64,000 nucleotides of DNA, from positions 62,001-126,000 of the forward strand of contig JANRJC010000027.1 in the NCBI GenBank assembly GCA_033764335.1, read 5' to 3'. The notes under the pieces were generated by a model, which searched no databases, was not told the DNA's origin, and was given only the letters and a program-made list of their open reading frames with translations. Within the stretch, counting starts at the first letter, position 1. Each line of letters begins with the position of its first letter. Position numbers and translations under genes: made by a program. This DNA is from JAGQVA01 sp033764335 (GTDB lineage Bacteria; Bacteroidota; Bacteroidia; J057). Below are positions 41,976-52,609 of the stretch, in pieces.

Positions 41976-42499
41976 AAGGAAGCACCCTTGATCTGAACAA
42001 CCGGGCGCACAATGCCCTCGCTCCCCAATCGGGGGCCTTGACGCCGAGTTATCCGATTGAGGGACTTTTGCTTCCACTGCCGCTCTATCTTAAATATGTA
42101 GGGAAATGGGTATATTGGGGTGGAAAGTGGTTTTTTGTCCAAACGACCCGCGTCGGCGGGAAGCTCTTTGTGAGGCTGGTGGAGAAGGGGGGAGCGAACT
42201 TTTTGAAGTTTGGTGGAGATGAAGCAGTAGTGCATTTTGGTAAACACGGCAAAAGTGTAATGGATGCACTTGGTAAGACTTCTTACAACTTGAAAAATTA
42301 TGTAGATGACGCCAACTTTATTATCAAAAATGGAACATTTGTACCAGAATTAAATGGTTATGTTCGGCTTATTGGTGGTCAGGGTAGTGCTAAATTTGGT
42401 TTTGTTGGTTTGAATAGAGCAACAGGTAACATTACTACTTTTCACATTAAAACAGCTCAGGAGCTTGCTAAAAAAGCACCAAATATGTTTGGTTATTAA
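41905..42499 (+). CDS. RHS cassette 2 toxin tip (in shifted frame)
   Basis: The downstream part of cassette 2 in the +2 frame. It links the core with a hydrophobic segment (PIEGLLLPLPLYLKYVGKWV) and a compact ~90-residue C-terminal domain: GKTSYNLKNYVDDANFIIKN, then GTFVPELNGYVRLIGG, AKFGFVGLNRATGNITTFHI and KTAQELAKKAPNMFGY. The FVGL..TG.ITTFHI pattern resembles nuclease tips of polymorphic toxins, but no family is certain. The downstream gene starts 13 bp later and is a plausible immunity gene. Confidence 0.6.
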
Positions 42500-42511
42500 G
42501 CTAAAGTTGAA

Positions 42512-42880
42512 ATGATAAAAGTTAGTAAAATAAATTGGTTATCTGAAGAAGCAAAGGAAGCAGAAGTGTGCTTATTTGATGGGAAATTCAGTATCATCAC
42601 TTTTTCTCATCCTTTTAAACACAGTATAGGACATATCATTGACTTACCTTTGTTCACGCTGAATGCAAAAGAAATATATAGTTTAAATAATATTGAGACC
42701 TTTTCGGTAGAAAGAGAAGGAGATACTTTTGAACATAAATTTTCAGGTCGTGTAATAAATAAGGAATCAAATCAAATATTAGTTGGAGAATTTATTATTC
42801 AGATTGATGTGTCTTTACCCAATGACATAAACATAGGGGATTACGTGTCTTTTATTTGCGACCGAATAGATTTGTACTAA
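42512..42880 (+). CDS. Hypothetical protein, likely immunity protein for RHS cassette 2
   Basis: 122 residues, 13 bp after the toxin tip stop. The sequence is beta-rich and AT-rich (MIKVSKINWLSEEAKEAEVC, FDGKFSIITFSHPF, GDTFEHKFSGRVIN, GEFIIQIDVSLPND), has no signal peptide and has no recognised family. Position immediately after a polymorphic toxin tip, equal low GC and small size fit an immunity protein. No direct motif evidence exists. Confidence 0.6.
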   Translation: MIKVSKINWLSEEAKEAEVCLFDGKFSIITFSHPFKHSIGHIIDLPLFTLNAKEIYSLNNIETFSVEREGDTFEHKFSGRVINKESNQILVGEFIIQIDVSLPNDINIGDYVSFICDRIDLY

Positions 42881-42974
42881 AAAAATGGTAGAAATCGAGT
42901 AACAGTGTCATCGTGGGAAAGTGGAAAGAGCGTAGCCAGTTTTTCCACTACCCCCAAAATTTCTATCTTAAATC

Positions 42975-43082
42975 CACATTTGTTCTTTGGCAAAAACCGC
43001 CGTGGACCGCAGCACCACCCCCGAAAAGTACTACTTCGGCCCGATGGAGTATATTGGCAGTATGCTGGAGTATGGTGTCTAA
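42975..43082 (+). pseudogene. RHS core fragment 3
   Basis: A short piece of the RHS core encodes AKTAVDRSTTPEKYYFGPME, then YIGSMLEYG, in one frame. It is preceded by CCACATTTGTTCTTTGGCA, a motif that also begins the cassette-2 region (41286, CCACATTTGTTCTTTGACA). The fragment ends at 43082, where a toxin-antitoxin module starts 75 bp later. It is a recombination leftover. Confidence 0.6.
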
Positions 43083-43156
43083 AGGTTGTCGCATGAAATT
43101 GCCAGAGGAATCAAAACAAAATACGGAAGAATGTGTATATTTGAGAAAAAGAGGTT

Positions 43157-43396
43157 ATGATCCAATGGCAGGAACGTATTCATACCCATCCGGAGATACT
43201 GAGGGGAAAACCCGTGATTAAAGGAACGCGGTTGTCGGTGGAATTTTTGCTCGAACGACTGGCAAATGGCTGGACGCCTCAAAGTCTTCTGGAAAACTAT
43301 CCGCGACTTACCCCGGAAGATATTCAGGCATTGTTTGCTTTTGCGTTGGAAGGACTGAAGGATGGATTACTTTTTCCCCAAAGAGCAAGGGTATGA
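43157..43396 (+). CDS. DUF433 family antitoxin
   Basis: 79 residues. IHTHPEILRGKPVIKGTRLS and VEFLLERLANGWTPQSLLEN, then YPRLTPEDIQALFAFALEG, are the complete DUF433 (MerR-like helix-turn-helix) signature. DUF433 proteins act as antitoxins to DUF5615 PIN-like toxins. The toxin gene overlaps it by 35 bp in another frame. A 29-bp copy of its first codons (43167-43195) is repeated at 43762-43790. Confidence 0.88.
   Translation: MIQWQERIHTHPEILRGKPVIKGTRLSVEFLLERLANGWTPQSLLENYPRLTPEDIQALFAFALEGLKDGLLFPQRARV
43167..43195 (+). repeat. 29-bp direct repeat, copy 1
   Basis: GGCAGGAACGTATTCATACC and the following nine bases are identical in copy 2 at 43762-43790. Copy 1 lies within the DUF433 gene (codons 4-13). 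The two copies bracket the toxin-antitoxin module, so homologous recombination could delete it. Confidence 0.85.
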
Positions 43397-43682
43397 TATT
43401 GTCCATATCGGTGCGGTTGCCCCGAGTATTACGGATGAAGCGGTGATGCAACTCGCCATTCAGGAGCAACGAATAATTATTACCTTTGATCGGGATTATG
43501 GACACTTGGTTTTCGGCGAAGGATACCGACCTCCCGGCGTAATTTATTTGCGTATTCAGGATTACGATCCCGATTATCCCGGTATTTTTCTTCACTCGCT
43601 GATCGAGTCAGAGAATCTTTCCTTTGAAGGGCAATTCACGGTAGTAAGTGAAAACAGTATTCGGCAACGCAGGATTGAGTAA
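43362..43682 (+). CDS. DUF5615 PIN-like toxin, apparently lacking its N-terminus
   Basis: 106 residues. ITDEAVMQLAIQEQRIIITF, then DRDYGHLVFGEGYRPPGVIY, is the DUF5615 PIN-like core with the acidic DRDY site. Typical members begin MKFLADENI..., with the first metal-binding acidic residue. Here the frame starts MDYFFPKEQGYDIVHIG, so about 15 residues with that acidic residue are missing. The gene overlaps DUF433 by 35 bp, as if a deletion fused the end of one gene to the truncated start of the next. The toxin is probably weakened or dead. Confidence 0.75.
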   Translation: MDYFFPKEQGYDIVHIGAVAPSITDEAVMQLAIQEQRIIITFDRDYGHLVFGEGYRPPGVIYLRIQDYDPDYPGIFLHSLIESENLSFEGQFTVVSENSIRQRRIE

Positions 43683-43702
43683 ACTGCCGCCTATTTTTCA
43701 AA

Positions 43703-43790
43703 CTACGGTTGACGGCCGGAAAACCACCGAAAAGTACCACATCGGCCCCCTCGAATACAAGGGCAGGAACGTATTCATACCCATCCGGAG
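43703..43790 (+). pseudogene. RHS core fragment 4 fused to a DUF433 5' scrap
   Basis: In one frame TTVDGRKTTEKYHIGPLEYK is an RHS core copy; it is followed directly at 43762-43790 by a 29-bp exact copy of the DUF433 beginning (GGCAGGAACGTATTCATACC...). The fusion records a second, lost DUF433 gene joined to RHS DNA. Confidence 0.6.
43762..43790 (+). repeat. 29-bp direct repeat, copy 2
   Basis: Exact copy of 43167-43195, here joined to RHS fragment 4 and not part of an intact gene. It is 595 bp from copy 1. Confidence 0.85.
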
Positions 43791-43808
43791 GTACATTGTT
43801 CGATGAGT

Positions 43809-44798
43809 TTATTTATTACTTCGCAACGCTTTGACTTCATCCATTGAAAGTTCGGTTGCTTGGGCAATTTGTTCGTCCGTGAAATTCATTTTTATCAAAT
43901 TTTGGGCTATTACTTTTCCGATTTTTAGCCTCTCATCCTCCCGAAATTCATCCTCAACCTTTCTGGCCGCTGCTTCTGCTGCTTTTGCTGCCGCTTCCGC
44001 CGCTGCTTCGGCTGCTTTTGCTGCCGCTTCCGCCGCCGCTTCGGCTACTTTTGCTGCCGCTTCTTCGGCTTCGATTTTCAACGTCGCGGCATAACTTGCC
44101 TCGTCGTGAAGCCGCTCCAAAAACTTATTGTATCTTTTTCTTTCCAACTCGGGCATGTTCATCACGCTCAACTTCTCCCGCACTTCTTGCATTCCTTTTG
44201 CCCGAAAATCGTCCAATACCTCACTGTTTTTGAAAAAATAAATCCACTCGTCCAATGTGTCGTTCACAATGTCGTTAAACTTGGTCGTTCGGATCAAATA
44301 ATATTCGGGATAGGCTTGATGCACGGTCGGTTTGCCCAGCAATTTTTTCTGCGCGGTGGTTAGTTGTAACTCGGTTTTTGTATGCAAACCTTTAAATTTG
44401 GTCTGCCCGACGTAAACGTAATCTTCGCCCTTGCCCAAGTCAAAATACACAATGCTTACAGCGATGACTTTTTTTATTTCTCCGTATTTCGCCCCGACCG
44501 GCAGGTATTCGGTGATAGCTTTTGATGTGGCAAACAATATCCGCATCAGGTAGTCTAACTCTCGTGTATTCTGGATTTCGATGATGATGTGCTCGCCGTG
44601 AGAGTTCTCTGCAAACAAATCTACCCGATTAAACTTATCGTCGTCGTCTTCCTGATTGCTTTCGCTTTCCAAGAGGCCCTCAATCTTCACGTCTTCTCCC
44701 AATAGCTCTGACAAGAAGCCTTCTAGGATACCGAAGTTCTTTTTGTCCCGCAGCATTTTTTTCGCTGCCCAGTCGAATCGGATGTGCTTTTTGGCCAT
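43809..44798 (-). CDS. Rpn family PD-(D/E)XK nuclease/putative transposase
   Basis: 329 residues. The N-terminal nuclease domain has NRVDLFAENSHGEHIIIEIQ, giving the D...E-x-Q core of the PD-(D/E)XK fold, and FDWAAKKMLRDKKNFGILEG as the family N-terminus. Rpn proteins are recombination-promoting nucleases and are abundant near repeats. A perfect Ala/Glu tandem array (EAAAKAAEAAAEAAAKAAEA) occupies residues ~240-275, made of repeated GCTTCTGCCGC-type units in the DNA (43970-44070). The C-terminal HTH-like end (FTDEQIAQATELSMDEVKAL) is conserved. It ends an accessory stretch next to RHS cassettes. Confidence 0.88.
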   Translation of the reverse strand: MAKKHIRFDWAAKKMLRDKKNFGILEGFLSELLGEDVKIEGLLESESNQEDDDDKFNRVDLFAENSHGEHIIIEIQNTRELDYLMRILFATSKAITEYLPVGAKYGEIKKVIAVSIVYFDLGKGEDYVYVGQTKFKGLHTKTELQLTTAQKKLLGKPTVHQAYPEYYLIRTTKFNDIVNDTLDEWIYFFKNSEVLDDFRAKGMQEVREKLSVMNMPELERKRYNKFLERLHDEASYAATLKIEAEEAAAKVAEAAAEAAAKAAEAAAEAAAKAAEAAARKVEDEFREDERLKIGKVIAQNLIKMNFTDEQIAQATELSMDEVKALRSNK

Positions 44799-44860
44799 GT
44801 AAAATTACTTTACTGTAAAGATAAGCTGTTTTAGGGAATGACGGTGTATAATTTTTAAGA

Positions 44861-46168
44861 CTAATAAATCCCCACCCTCCCCAGCACCAGCTTCTGCTCC
44901 TCCGGTTTTTTTGTCCCCAACTCAAAAGCTGTCCGGGTCATCGCTTCCGCTCCGGAAATGATCTCCGCCGATGCCGCGTGAAGGATCGCCAGTATTTCTC
45001 CGGCTTCCACATAATCGCCGGTTTTTTTCTGTAAGACAATGCCGGCCGCCAGGTCTATACTTTCTTCCTTGGTCTTTCTCCCGGCTCCCAGTTGCATGGC
45101 TGCCTCTCCGATGGTGCGTGCATTTACACGGGTGATATACCCGCTTTCACGGCTTTTCAGGGGAAGGGAAAAAGCGGCTTGGGGCAATTGTGCGGTATCA
45201 AATACCGCCGAGGCATCGCCCCCCTGGGCGATGACAAGCGCTGCGAGTTTTTGCAGGGCTTCGCCGTTGTGGAGTTTTTCTTCCAGAATTTTCCGCGCAG
45301 TAATCTCATCGGAGGCAAATCCGGCGAGACGCAACATTTCGGACGCCAATACGAGGCAGATTTCCCGTAAGTCTTCCGGACCGCCGCCGCGCAGGGTTTC
45401 GATGGCTTCTTTTACTTCCAGCGCGTTGCCTACGGCATATCCCAGTGGCTGATCCATGTCAGTGATAATGGCGACGGCTTTTTTCCCCATGTTTATCGCA
45501 ATTTCGGTCATGCTTTGGGCCAGCAAACGCGCCGATTCGGGCGTATTAAACGAACCGCTGCCGGTTTTTACATCGAGTACAATCACGTCTGCTCCCGAGG
45601 CCAGTTTTTTGCTCATAATGCTGCTGGCAATCAGGGAAACCTGCTCGACCGTGCCGGTTACATCGCGCAGGGCGTAAATTTTTTTGTCGGCAGGCACGAG
45701 TTGGGCCGACTGCCCGGTGATGGCAATGCCCACGCGATTGACATTTTCGATAAACGTTTCTCGGTTGAGTTCCATGTTCATCCCCGAAAACACGGCAAAC
45801 TTGTCCACCGTTCCTCCCGTGTGCCCCATTCCTCTGCCCGACATTTTGGCGACTTTTACCCCACAGGCGGCGACGAGGGGGCCTAAAACGAGGGAAGTTT
45901 TATCGCCTACCCCCCCGGTGCTGTGTTTGTCCACTTTTACACCTTCGATGCCCGAAAGGTCAATCACTTCACCGGAGTACATCATGGCGCGGGTAAGGTC
46001 AACGGTTTCACGGGCGTCCATTCCCTGAAAATATATAGCCATAAGCAAGGCCGAAGTCTGGTAGTCGGGAATCGAGCCGTCAACCAGCCCGGAGATAAAA
46101 AAATGGATTTCTTCGGAAGAAAGCGGAAGGTCGTTTCTTTTTTTCAGAATGATATCAATCATTCGCAT
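44861..46168 (-). CDS. deoA: Pyrimidine-nucleoside (thymidine) phosphorylase
   Basis: 435 residues. The phosphate/pyrimidine site KHSTGGVGD lies at 81-89, and MSGRGMGHTGGTVDKF follows. The N-terminal helical domain has SSEEIHFFISGLVDG, and the alpha/beta domain ends with the pyrimidine-phosphorylase C-terminal repeat. It splits thymidine or uridine into base and (deoxy)ribose 1-phosphate in the cytoplasm. The purine nucleoside phosphorylase gene lies 10 bp upstream on the same strand, so the two form a nucleoside-salvage operon. Confidence 0.95.
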   Translation of the reverse strand: MRMIDIILKKRNDLPLSSEEIHFFISGLVDGSIPDYQTSALLMAIYFQGMDARETVDLTRAMMYSGEVIDLSGIEGVKVDKHSTGGVGDKTSLVLGPLVAACGVKVAKMSGRGMGHTGGTVDKFAVFSGMNMELNRETFIENVNRVGIAITGQSAQLVPADKKIYALRDVTGTVEQVSLIASSIMSKKLASGADVIVLDVKTGSGSFNTPESARLLAQSMTEIAINMGKKAVAIITDMDQPLGYAVGNALEVKEAIETLRGGGPEDLREICLVLASEMLRLAGFASDEITARKILEEKLHNGEALQKLAALVIAQGGDASAVFDTAQLPQAAFSLPLKSRESGYITRVNARTIGEAAMQLGAGRKTKEESIDLAAGIVLQKKTGDYVEAGEILAILHAASAEIISGAEAMTRTAFELGTKKPEEQKLVLGRVGIY

Positions 46169-46178
46169 AGGTATTCAC

Positions 46179-47012
46179 TTAAAGGGTACGAATAATTTCC
46201 CGGAGCAGGGGGATGACGCGGGGTTTTACCTGATCCATGGCGGCGAGGACGTCTTCATGTTCGAGGGGTTTGTCGGAGATACCGGATCCCATATTGGCGA
46301 TATAGGTGATGCCGAGCACTTCGATATTGAGGGCAAAAGCGGTAAGTGCTTCGGGCACGGTGGACATGCCCACGGCGTCGCCGCCCATGCGGTGAATCAT
46401 TTCGATTTCGGCGGGAGTTTCAAAACTGGGGCCGGTCATAAAAGCGTATATGCCTTCTCTGACGGAGAGCCGAAGGGTTTCGGCGGCTTTACGGGCAACG
46501 GCCCGCAGGCGGGTGGAATACACGTCGGGATTGCGGTGGGAGGTGTTGGCAAAATGAATGCCTAATTCACCCCATAAAGGATTGCCACGGACGACATTGA
46601 GATGGCCAGAAAGCAGCATGAGGTCGCCGGGGATAAACGAGCGGTTGACTCCGCCGGAGGCGGAGGTGACGATCAGGGAGCGAATACCTAATGCGGCCAA
46701 AACCTCCACCGGAAAAGCCAATCGGGTCATAGGATGGCCTTCGTAGTAGTGAAACCGTCCCTGCATGGCGACAACCGTTTTTTCGCCAAAATGACCGATC
46801 ACCAGTTGTCCGGCATGGCCTACAACCGTTGTCTCCGGAAAACCCGGGATATGATGGTAGGGAATAATCACTGTTTTTTCCAGCCCCTCGGCTACTGGCC
46901 CCAGACCGGAACCCAGAATAATCCCCGTATCGGGAGACAGGTCTCCACAATAACGGCGGATGGCCGACAGGCTTTGTTCCAATTCGTTGTTATGTATCCG
47001 TTTTTTATCCAT
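46179..47012 (-). CDS. punA: Purine-nucleoside phosphorylase
   Basis: 277 residues from the ATG at 47012; the frame continues 23 codons upstream without family similarity. GIILGSGLGPVAEGLEKTVI, the segment MQGRFHYYEGHPM, SASGGVNRSFIPGDLMLLSG and MIHRMGGDAVGMSTVPEALT are signatures of the trimeric high-molecular PNP class. It phosphorolyses inosine and guanosine. It is first in an operon with deoA (10-bp gap) and diverges from the cbb3 cluster, sharing a 138-bp intergenic region with a palindromic site. Confidence 0.95.
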   Translation of the reverse strand: MDKKRIHNNELEQSLSAIRRYCGDLSPDTGIILGSGLGPVAEGLEKTVIIPYHHIPGFPETTVVGHAGQLVIGHFGEKTVVAMQGRFHYYEGHPMTRLAFPVEVLAALGIRSLIVTSASGGVNRSFIPGDLMLLSGHLNVVRGNPLWGELGIHFANTSHRNPDVYSTRLRAVARKAAETLRLSVREGIYAFMTGPSFETPAEIEMIHRMGGDAVGMSTVPEALTAFALNIEVLGITYIANMGSGISDKPLEHEDVLAAMDQVKPRVIPLLREIIRTL

Positions 47013-47068
47013 AAAACCCACACTGCTCAAACCCCAATTACGCAATCGTGGGATCAAGTTACAAAAAA

Positions 47069-47080
47069 TGACAAAAGTCA
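47069..47080. promoter_or_regulatory. Candidate CRP/FNR-family operator between punA and ccoS
   Basis: TGACAAAAGTCA is a perfect inverted repeat (TGAC-N4-GTCA), and the flanks extend it as a near palindrome (AATGAC / GTCACTT). Half-sites of the TGAC/TGTGA type bind CRP/FNR-family regulators, which often control cbb3 oxidases. It lies 46 bp before the ccoS -7 box. Confidence 0.45.
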
Positions 47081-47125
47081 CTTCATTTACTGACCACTCT
47101 CATCTATTCCTTTAAAACCTGCCAA

Positions 47126-47133
47126 TACTTTTG
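47126..47133 (+). promoter_or_regulatory. Likely -7 box of the cbb3 oxidase operon
   Basis: TACTTTTG is an exact TAnnTTTG match, 18 bp before the ccoS ATG at 47151. The leader would be only about 10 nt, without an obvious Shine-Dalgarno sequence, as is common in Bacteroidota. Confidence 0.5.
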
Positions 47134-47307
47134 GGGAAACAAAATTCTTCATGAGTGCCATAATCATTTTGATCGTACTGAGTCTGGTAGTTGCCCTGGG
47201 ATTCCTGTTTGCTTTCCTGTGGGCAGTCCGGTCGGGTCAGTTTGAAGATGATTATACGCCCTCAGTGAGGATGCTGTTTGAGGAAAAAATTCAAAACCCC
47301 AATACTT

Positions 47308-49503
<2,196 letters not shown>

Positions 49504-49529
49504 TTGTTTACTTCTAAAACCACCGAACC

Positions 49530-49736
49530 ATGTATAAAGAAGTTTTGAGATCCATCGAAGATGTTAGCCTGTTTCCCATTATTGCCATCCTCGTGTTTGT
49601 GATATTTTTTGTACTGATGTTGATCTATGTAATAAGGATGGACAAAAGTAGTGTGGAAACGATGGCGTCTCTGCCGCTGAAATCGTCTGAAGTAACATCT
49701 GAAATCTCCCTTAACGGTAAAGCAAAAAGATCATGA
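49530..49736 (+). CDS. ccoQ: CcoQ-like small subunit of cbb3 oxidase
   Basis: 68 residues, one membrane helix (PIIAILVFVIFFVLMLIYVI) after the short N-terminus MYKEVLRSIEDVSLF. It has no haem site. Its position between ccoNO and ccoP and its size fit the CcoQ/FixQ stabilising subunit. The stop overlaps the ccoP ATG (ATGA). Confidence 0.85.
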   Translation: MYKEVLRSIEDVSLFPIIAILVFVIFFVLMLIYVIRMDKSSVETMASLPLKSSEVTSEISLNGKAKRS

Positions 49737-50689
49737 ACCGAATGTTGAAATACCTATTTACAGCCGGAATCGGAATAATAGCCTTCCTTCCTGCTTTTGG
49801 TCAGGATGCGGTCAGTACCCCCCCGGCAAATGATATGCAGACCCAGTTGTTGTGGTTTCTGATATTTGCCCTGCTGGTGCTTTCCTTTACAATCCTGACG
49901 ATGACCTTTACGATCATGGCCCTGATACGTAGAAACCGGGCACAGGAAACCGCCGCCGATTCCGTGATGGAAACCGTCGAGGGGACTGTCATCGCCGTTG
50001 AGCGGAAACCTTCTCCTTTCAGTTGGAAAGCCATTCAGCAGAAACTCACCGATGCCGTACCCATTAGCCGGGAGGCCGAGATAGACCTCGGGCACAACTA
50101 CGACGGTATCCGCGAACTGGACAATAACCTTCCGCCCTGGTGGACCTACGGTTTTTATTTTACCATCGCCTTTGCGGTTGTTTATCTGGCTTATTATCAC
50201 CTGTCGGGTTCCGGATGGTCTTCCCAAAAAGAATACGAGACGGAAGTAACCGAGGCGACAATAATCAAAGAACAGTACCTGCAAAAGGTGGCCAACCTCG
50301 TCAATGAATCCAATGTGGCTGTATTGGAAGATGCTGCCAGTCAGGAAAACGGGAAAAAGATTTATATGACCAACTGCATCGCCTGTCATGGTGCTCTGGG
50401 ACAGGGAGGCGTAGGTCCAAATCTGACCGATGCCTATTGGATTCACGGAGGCGGGATTAGCAATATTTTTAAAACCATAAAATACGGTGTACCTGAAAAA
50501 GGTATGATTGCCTGGCAGGATCAGCTAAAACCTAAGGAAATGCAGGAGGTCGCCAGCTTTATCCTGACTTTTCAGGGCACAAATCCTCCGGATGGAAAAG
50601 AACCTCAGGGCGAATTGTATAAGCCCGAAGAAACGCCTCCGACCCCGCAACAACCAACCGATAGCACAAGTGTGGTAATGATTGAATAG
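49733..50689 (+). CDS. ccoP: cbb3 oxidase cytochrome c subunit CcoP
   Basis: 318 residues. A cleavable-looking N-terminal helix is followed by a second helix (TQLLWFLIFALLVLSFTILT) and the CcoP-type DNNLPPWWTYGFYFTIAFAV segment. One c-type haem motif, CIACH (Cys215, Cys218, His219), lies in a cytochrome c domain with GQGGVGPNLTDAYWIHGG. Only one haem motif is seen, while proteobacterial CcoP has two. It passes electrons to the oxidase from the periplasm. The end is Pro/Glu-rich. Confidence 0.94.
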   Translation: MNRMLKYLFTAGIGIIAFLPAFGQDAVSTPPANDMQTQLLWFLIFALLVLSFTILTMTFTIMALIRRNRAQETAADSVMETVEGTVIAVERKPSPFSWKAIQQKLTDAVPISREAEIDLGHNYDGIRELDNNLPPWWTYGFYFTIAFAVVYLAYYHLSGSGWSSQKEYETEVTEATIIKEQYLQKVANLVNESNVAVLEDAASQENGKKIYMTNCIACHGALGQGGVGPNLTDAYWIHGGGISNIFKTIKYGVPEKGMIAWQDQLKPKEMQEVASFILTFQGTNPPDGKEPQGELYKPEETPPTPQQPTDSTSVVMIE

Positions 50690-50710
50690 GTAGTGGAAAA
50701 TCGTAAAAAA

Positions 50711-52153
50711 ATGTCTGCCCAAAACTCAGAAAATATCAAATCCTCTCCCTCAAACCTTCCTGAAATTGACTACGAAGCCTTTCGGGACACGATCGGAACC
50801 GTAGATCAGGAAGGGAAGAGGCGGTGGATTTATCCGAAAAAACCTCGTGGTCGTTACCACACGAGAAGAATAGGTGTTAGCATTGTCTTATTATCATTGT
50901 TGTTCCTGGGGCCAGTCCTTAAATGGAACGGTCAACCGATGTTTCTCTTTAACATCCTTGAGCGAAAATTCATTATTTTCGGGTTGACCTTCTGGCCGCA
51001 GGACTTCCATCTCTTTGTGCTGGCGATGCTTTCCTTCATGGTCTTTGTGGTACTGTTTACGGTGGTTTTCGGGCGTGTATGGTGCGGTTGGGCCTGTCCG
51101 CAGACGATATTTATGGAAATGGTTTTCCGTAAAATCGAATACTGGATCGAAGGCGACCGCAACCAACAGGTAAAACTGGATCAATCGCCCTGGAATTCGG
51201 AGAAAATTGTAAAAAAGGGAGGCAAATGGTTGATCTTTTACGCTATCTCCTTTCTGATCGCCAATACCCTGATGGCCTACCTGATTGGGCTGGACGAAGT
51301 AGCCAAAATCGTGACCGAATCACCTCTCCAAAACTGGGGGAAATTTACCGGTATATTGATTTTTTCGGGCATATTCTACTTCATCTTTGCTTATTTCCGA
51401 GAACAGGCCTGTATCGCCGTATGCCCTTACGGCAGACTCCAGGGAGTGATGTTGGGCAAAGATTCCATTGTGGTTGCCTACGATTTTCTTCGGGGAGAAC
51501 CGCGTCAACGGGTGAAAAAAAATCAGGCACGAGAAGGCGGCCATTGTGTGGATTGTAGTCTTTGTGTGCAGGTATGTCCTACCGGCATTGACATTCGCAA
51601 CGGTACGCAGATGGAATGTGTCAACTGCACCGCCTGCATGGATGTCTGCGATGATGTCATGGACAAAGTAGGCTTTGAGCGCGGGTTGATTCGTTACGAT
51701 TCCTACAATGGGATCGCCAGTAAAACTCCTTTCCGGTTTACCGCTCGTATTGCGGCGTACTCAGTCGTGCTGGTAATCCTGCTTTCGGTACTGGGTTTTC
51801 TGCTTGCAGGGAGATCCATGGTCGAAACGACGATTCTCCGCACACCCGGTATGCTTTTCAACAAAACCGACGACGGCATGATAACTAACCTCTACAATAT
51901 TGAGGTAGTAAATAAAACGGCCGAGGCCTACTCCCTTGAACTAAAACTGGTCTCACACGACGGTCGTATCCGTCAGGTGGGAGCTGCAGCCTTGAGTGTA
52001 AACCCTCGAGACATTACCAAAAGCGCAATGTTTGTGGACATTCCTCCGGAACAACTTACGGGAAGTAAAACACCCATAAAAATTGAGGTCTGGGCCGGGG
52101 ACAAAATGTTGGATGAGGTGAAAACTAATTTTCTGGGACCTGTAAAACGATAA
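50711..52153 (+). CDS. ccoG: Cytochrome oxidase accessory protein CcoG (RdxA/FixG-like ferredoxin)
   Basis: 480 residues from the ATG at 50711 (a GTG 18 bp upstream is possible). Five membrane segments are interleaved with GRVWCGWACPQTIFMEMVFR and REQACIAVCPYGRLQGVMLG. A 2[4Fe-4S] ferredoxin region has GHCVDCSLCVQVCPTGIDIR (from Cys279) and MECVNCTACMDVCDDVMDKV. The C-terminal periplasmic domain is Ig-like. CcoG is thought to reduce copper for the oxidase Cu centre. Gap to fixH is 3 bp. Confidence 0.94.
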   Translation: MSAQNSENIKSSPSNLPEIDYEAFRDTIGTVDQEGKRRWIYPKKPRGRYHTRRIGVSIVLLSLLFLGPVLKWNGQPMFLFNILERKFIIFGLTFWPQDFHLFVLAMLSFMVFVVLFTVVFGRVWCGWACPQTIFMEMVFRKIEYWIEGDRNQQVKLDQSPWNSEKIVKKGGKWLIFYAISFLIANTLMAYLIGLDEVAKIVTESPLQNWGKFTGILIFSGIFYFIFAYFREQACIAVCPYGRLQGVMLGKDSIVVAYDFLRGEPRQRVKKNQAREGGHCVDCSLCVQVCPTGIDIRNGTQMECVNCTACMDVCDDVMDKVGFERGLIRYDSYNGIASKTPFRFTARIAAYSVVLVILLSVLGFLLAGRSMVETTILRTPGMLFNKTDDGMITNLYNIEVVNKTAEAYSLELKLVSHDGRIRQVGAAALSVNPRDITKSAMFVDIPPEQLTGSKTPIKIEVWAGDKMLDEVKTNFLGPVKR

Positions 52154-52156
52154 GTT

Positions 52157-52591
52157 ATGAACTGGGGAAAAAAAATTGCGCTCGTTTATACCGTATTCGC
52201 GGTTTCGATGATTTCGGTGACCGTTTATTGTTCTCAATTGGATATCAATCTGGTGACGCCGGAGTATTATGAAAAAGAACTCGGCTACGAGGCTCATATC
52301 GCCAAAGCCCGAAACGCGGGTCAACTGGCCGAACCACTCCAGATTTCCTATGCAGCCGGGGAAAAAAACATTATGCTGAACTTCCCTGCCGGGATGACCG
52401 ACATACGTGGCGAAGTAAATCTCTACCGCCCTTCCGACTCACGACTGGACAAAAACATCCCCGTTTCGCTCGAAGACCGGCAGCAAAAAATCGCAGCCGG
52501 CGACCTTAAACCGGGCCTTTGGCGGGTAAAAGTGGAATGGGAAAGTCGCGAAGGTTCCTATTTTCAGGAGAAGTCTCTTTTTATTCAATAA
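52157..52591 (+). CDS. FixH/CcoH-family protein
   Basis: 144 residues. One N-terminal membrane helix (IALVYTVFAVSMISVTVYCS) is followed by the FixH-type VTPEYYEKELGYEAHIAKAR motif and a periplasmic beta domain ending GLWRVKVEWESREGSYFQEK. It is needed for cbb3 assembly or stability. It is linked to ccoG by 3 bp. Confidence 0.88.
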   Translation: MNWGKKIALVYTVFAVSMISVTVYCSQLDINLVTPEYYEKELGYEAHIAKARNAGQLAEPLQISYAAGEKNIMLNFPAGMTDIRGEVNLYRPSDSRLDKNIPVSLEDRQQKIAAGDLKPGLWRVKVEWESREGSYFQEKSLFIQ

Positions 52592-52609
52592 ATTTTCACC
52601 TTCTGGAGG

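Noticed and set aside
43970..44070. Microsatellite or CRISPR-like repeats
   Set aside because: The repeats are Ala/Glu codon arrays inside the Rpn nuclease gene and encode a helical linker.
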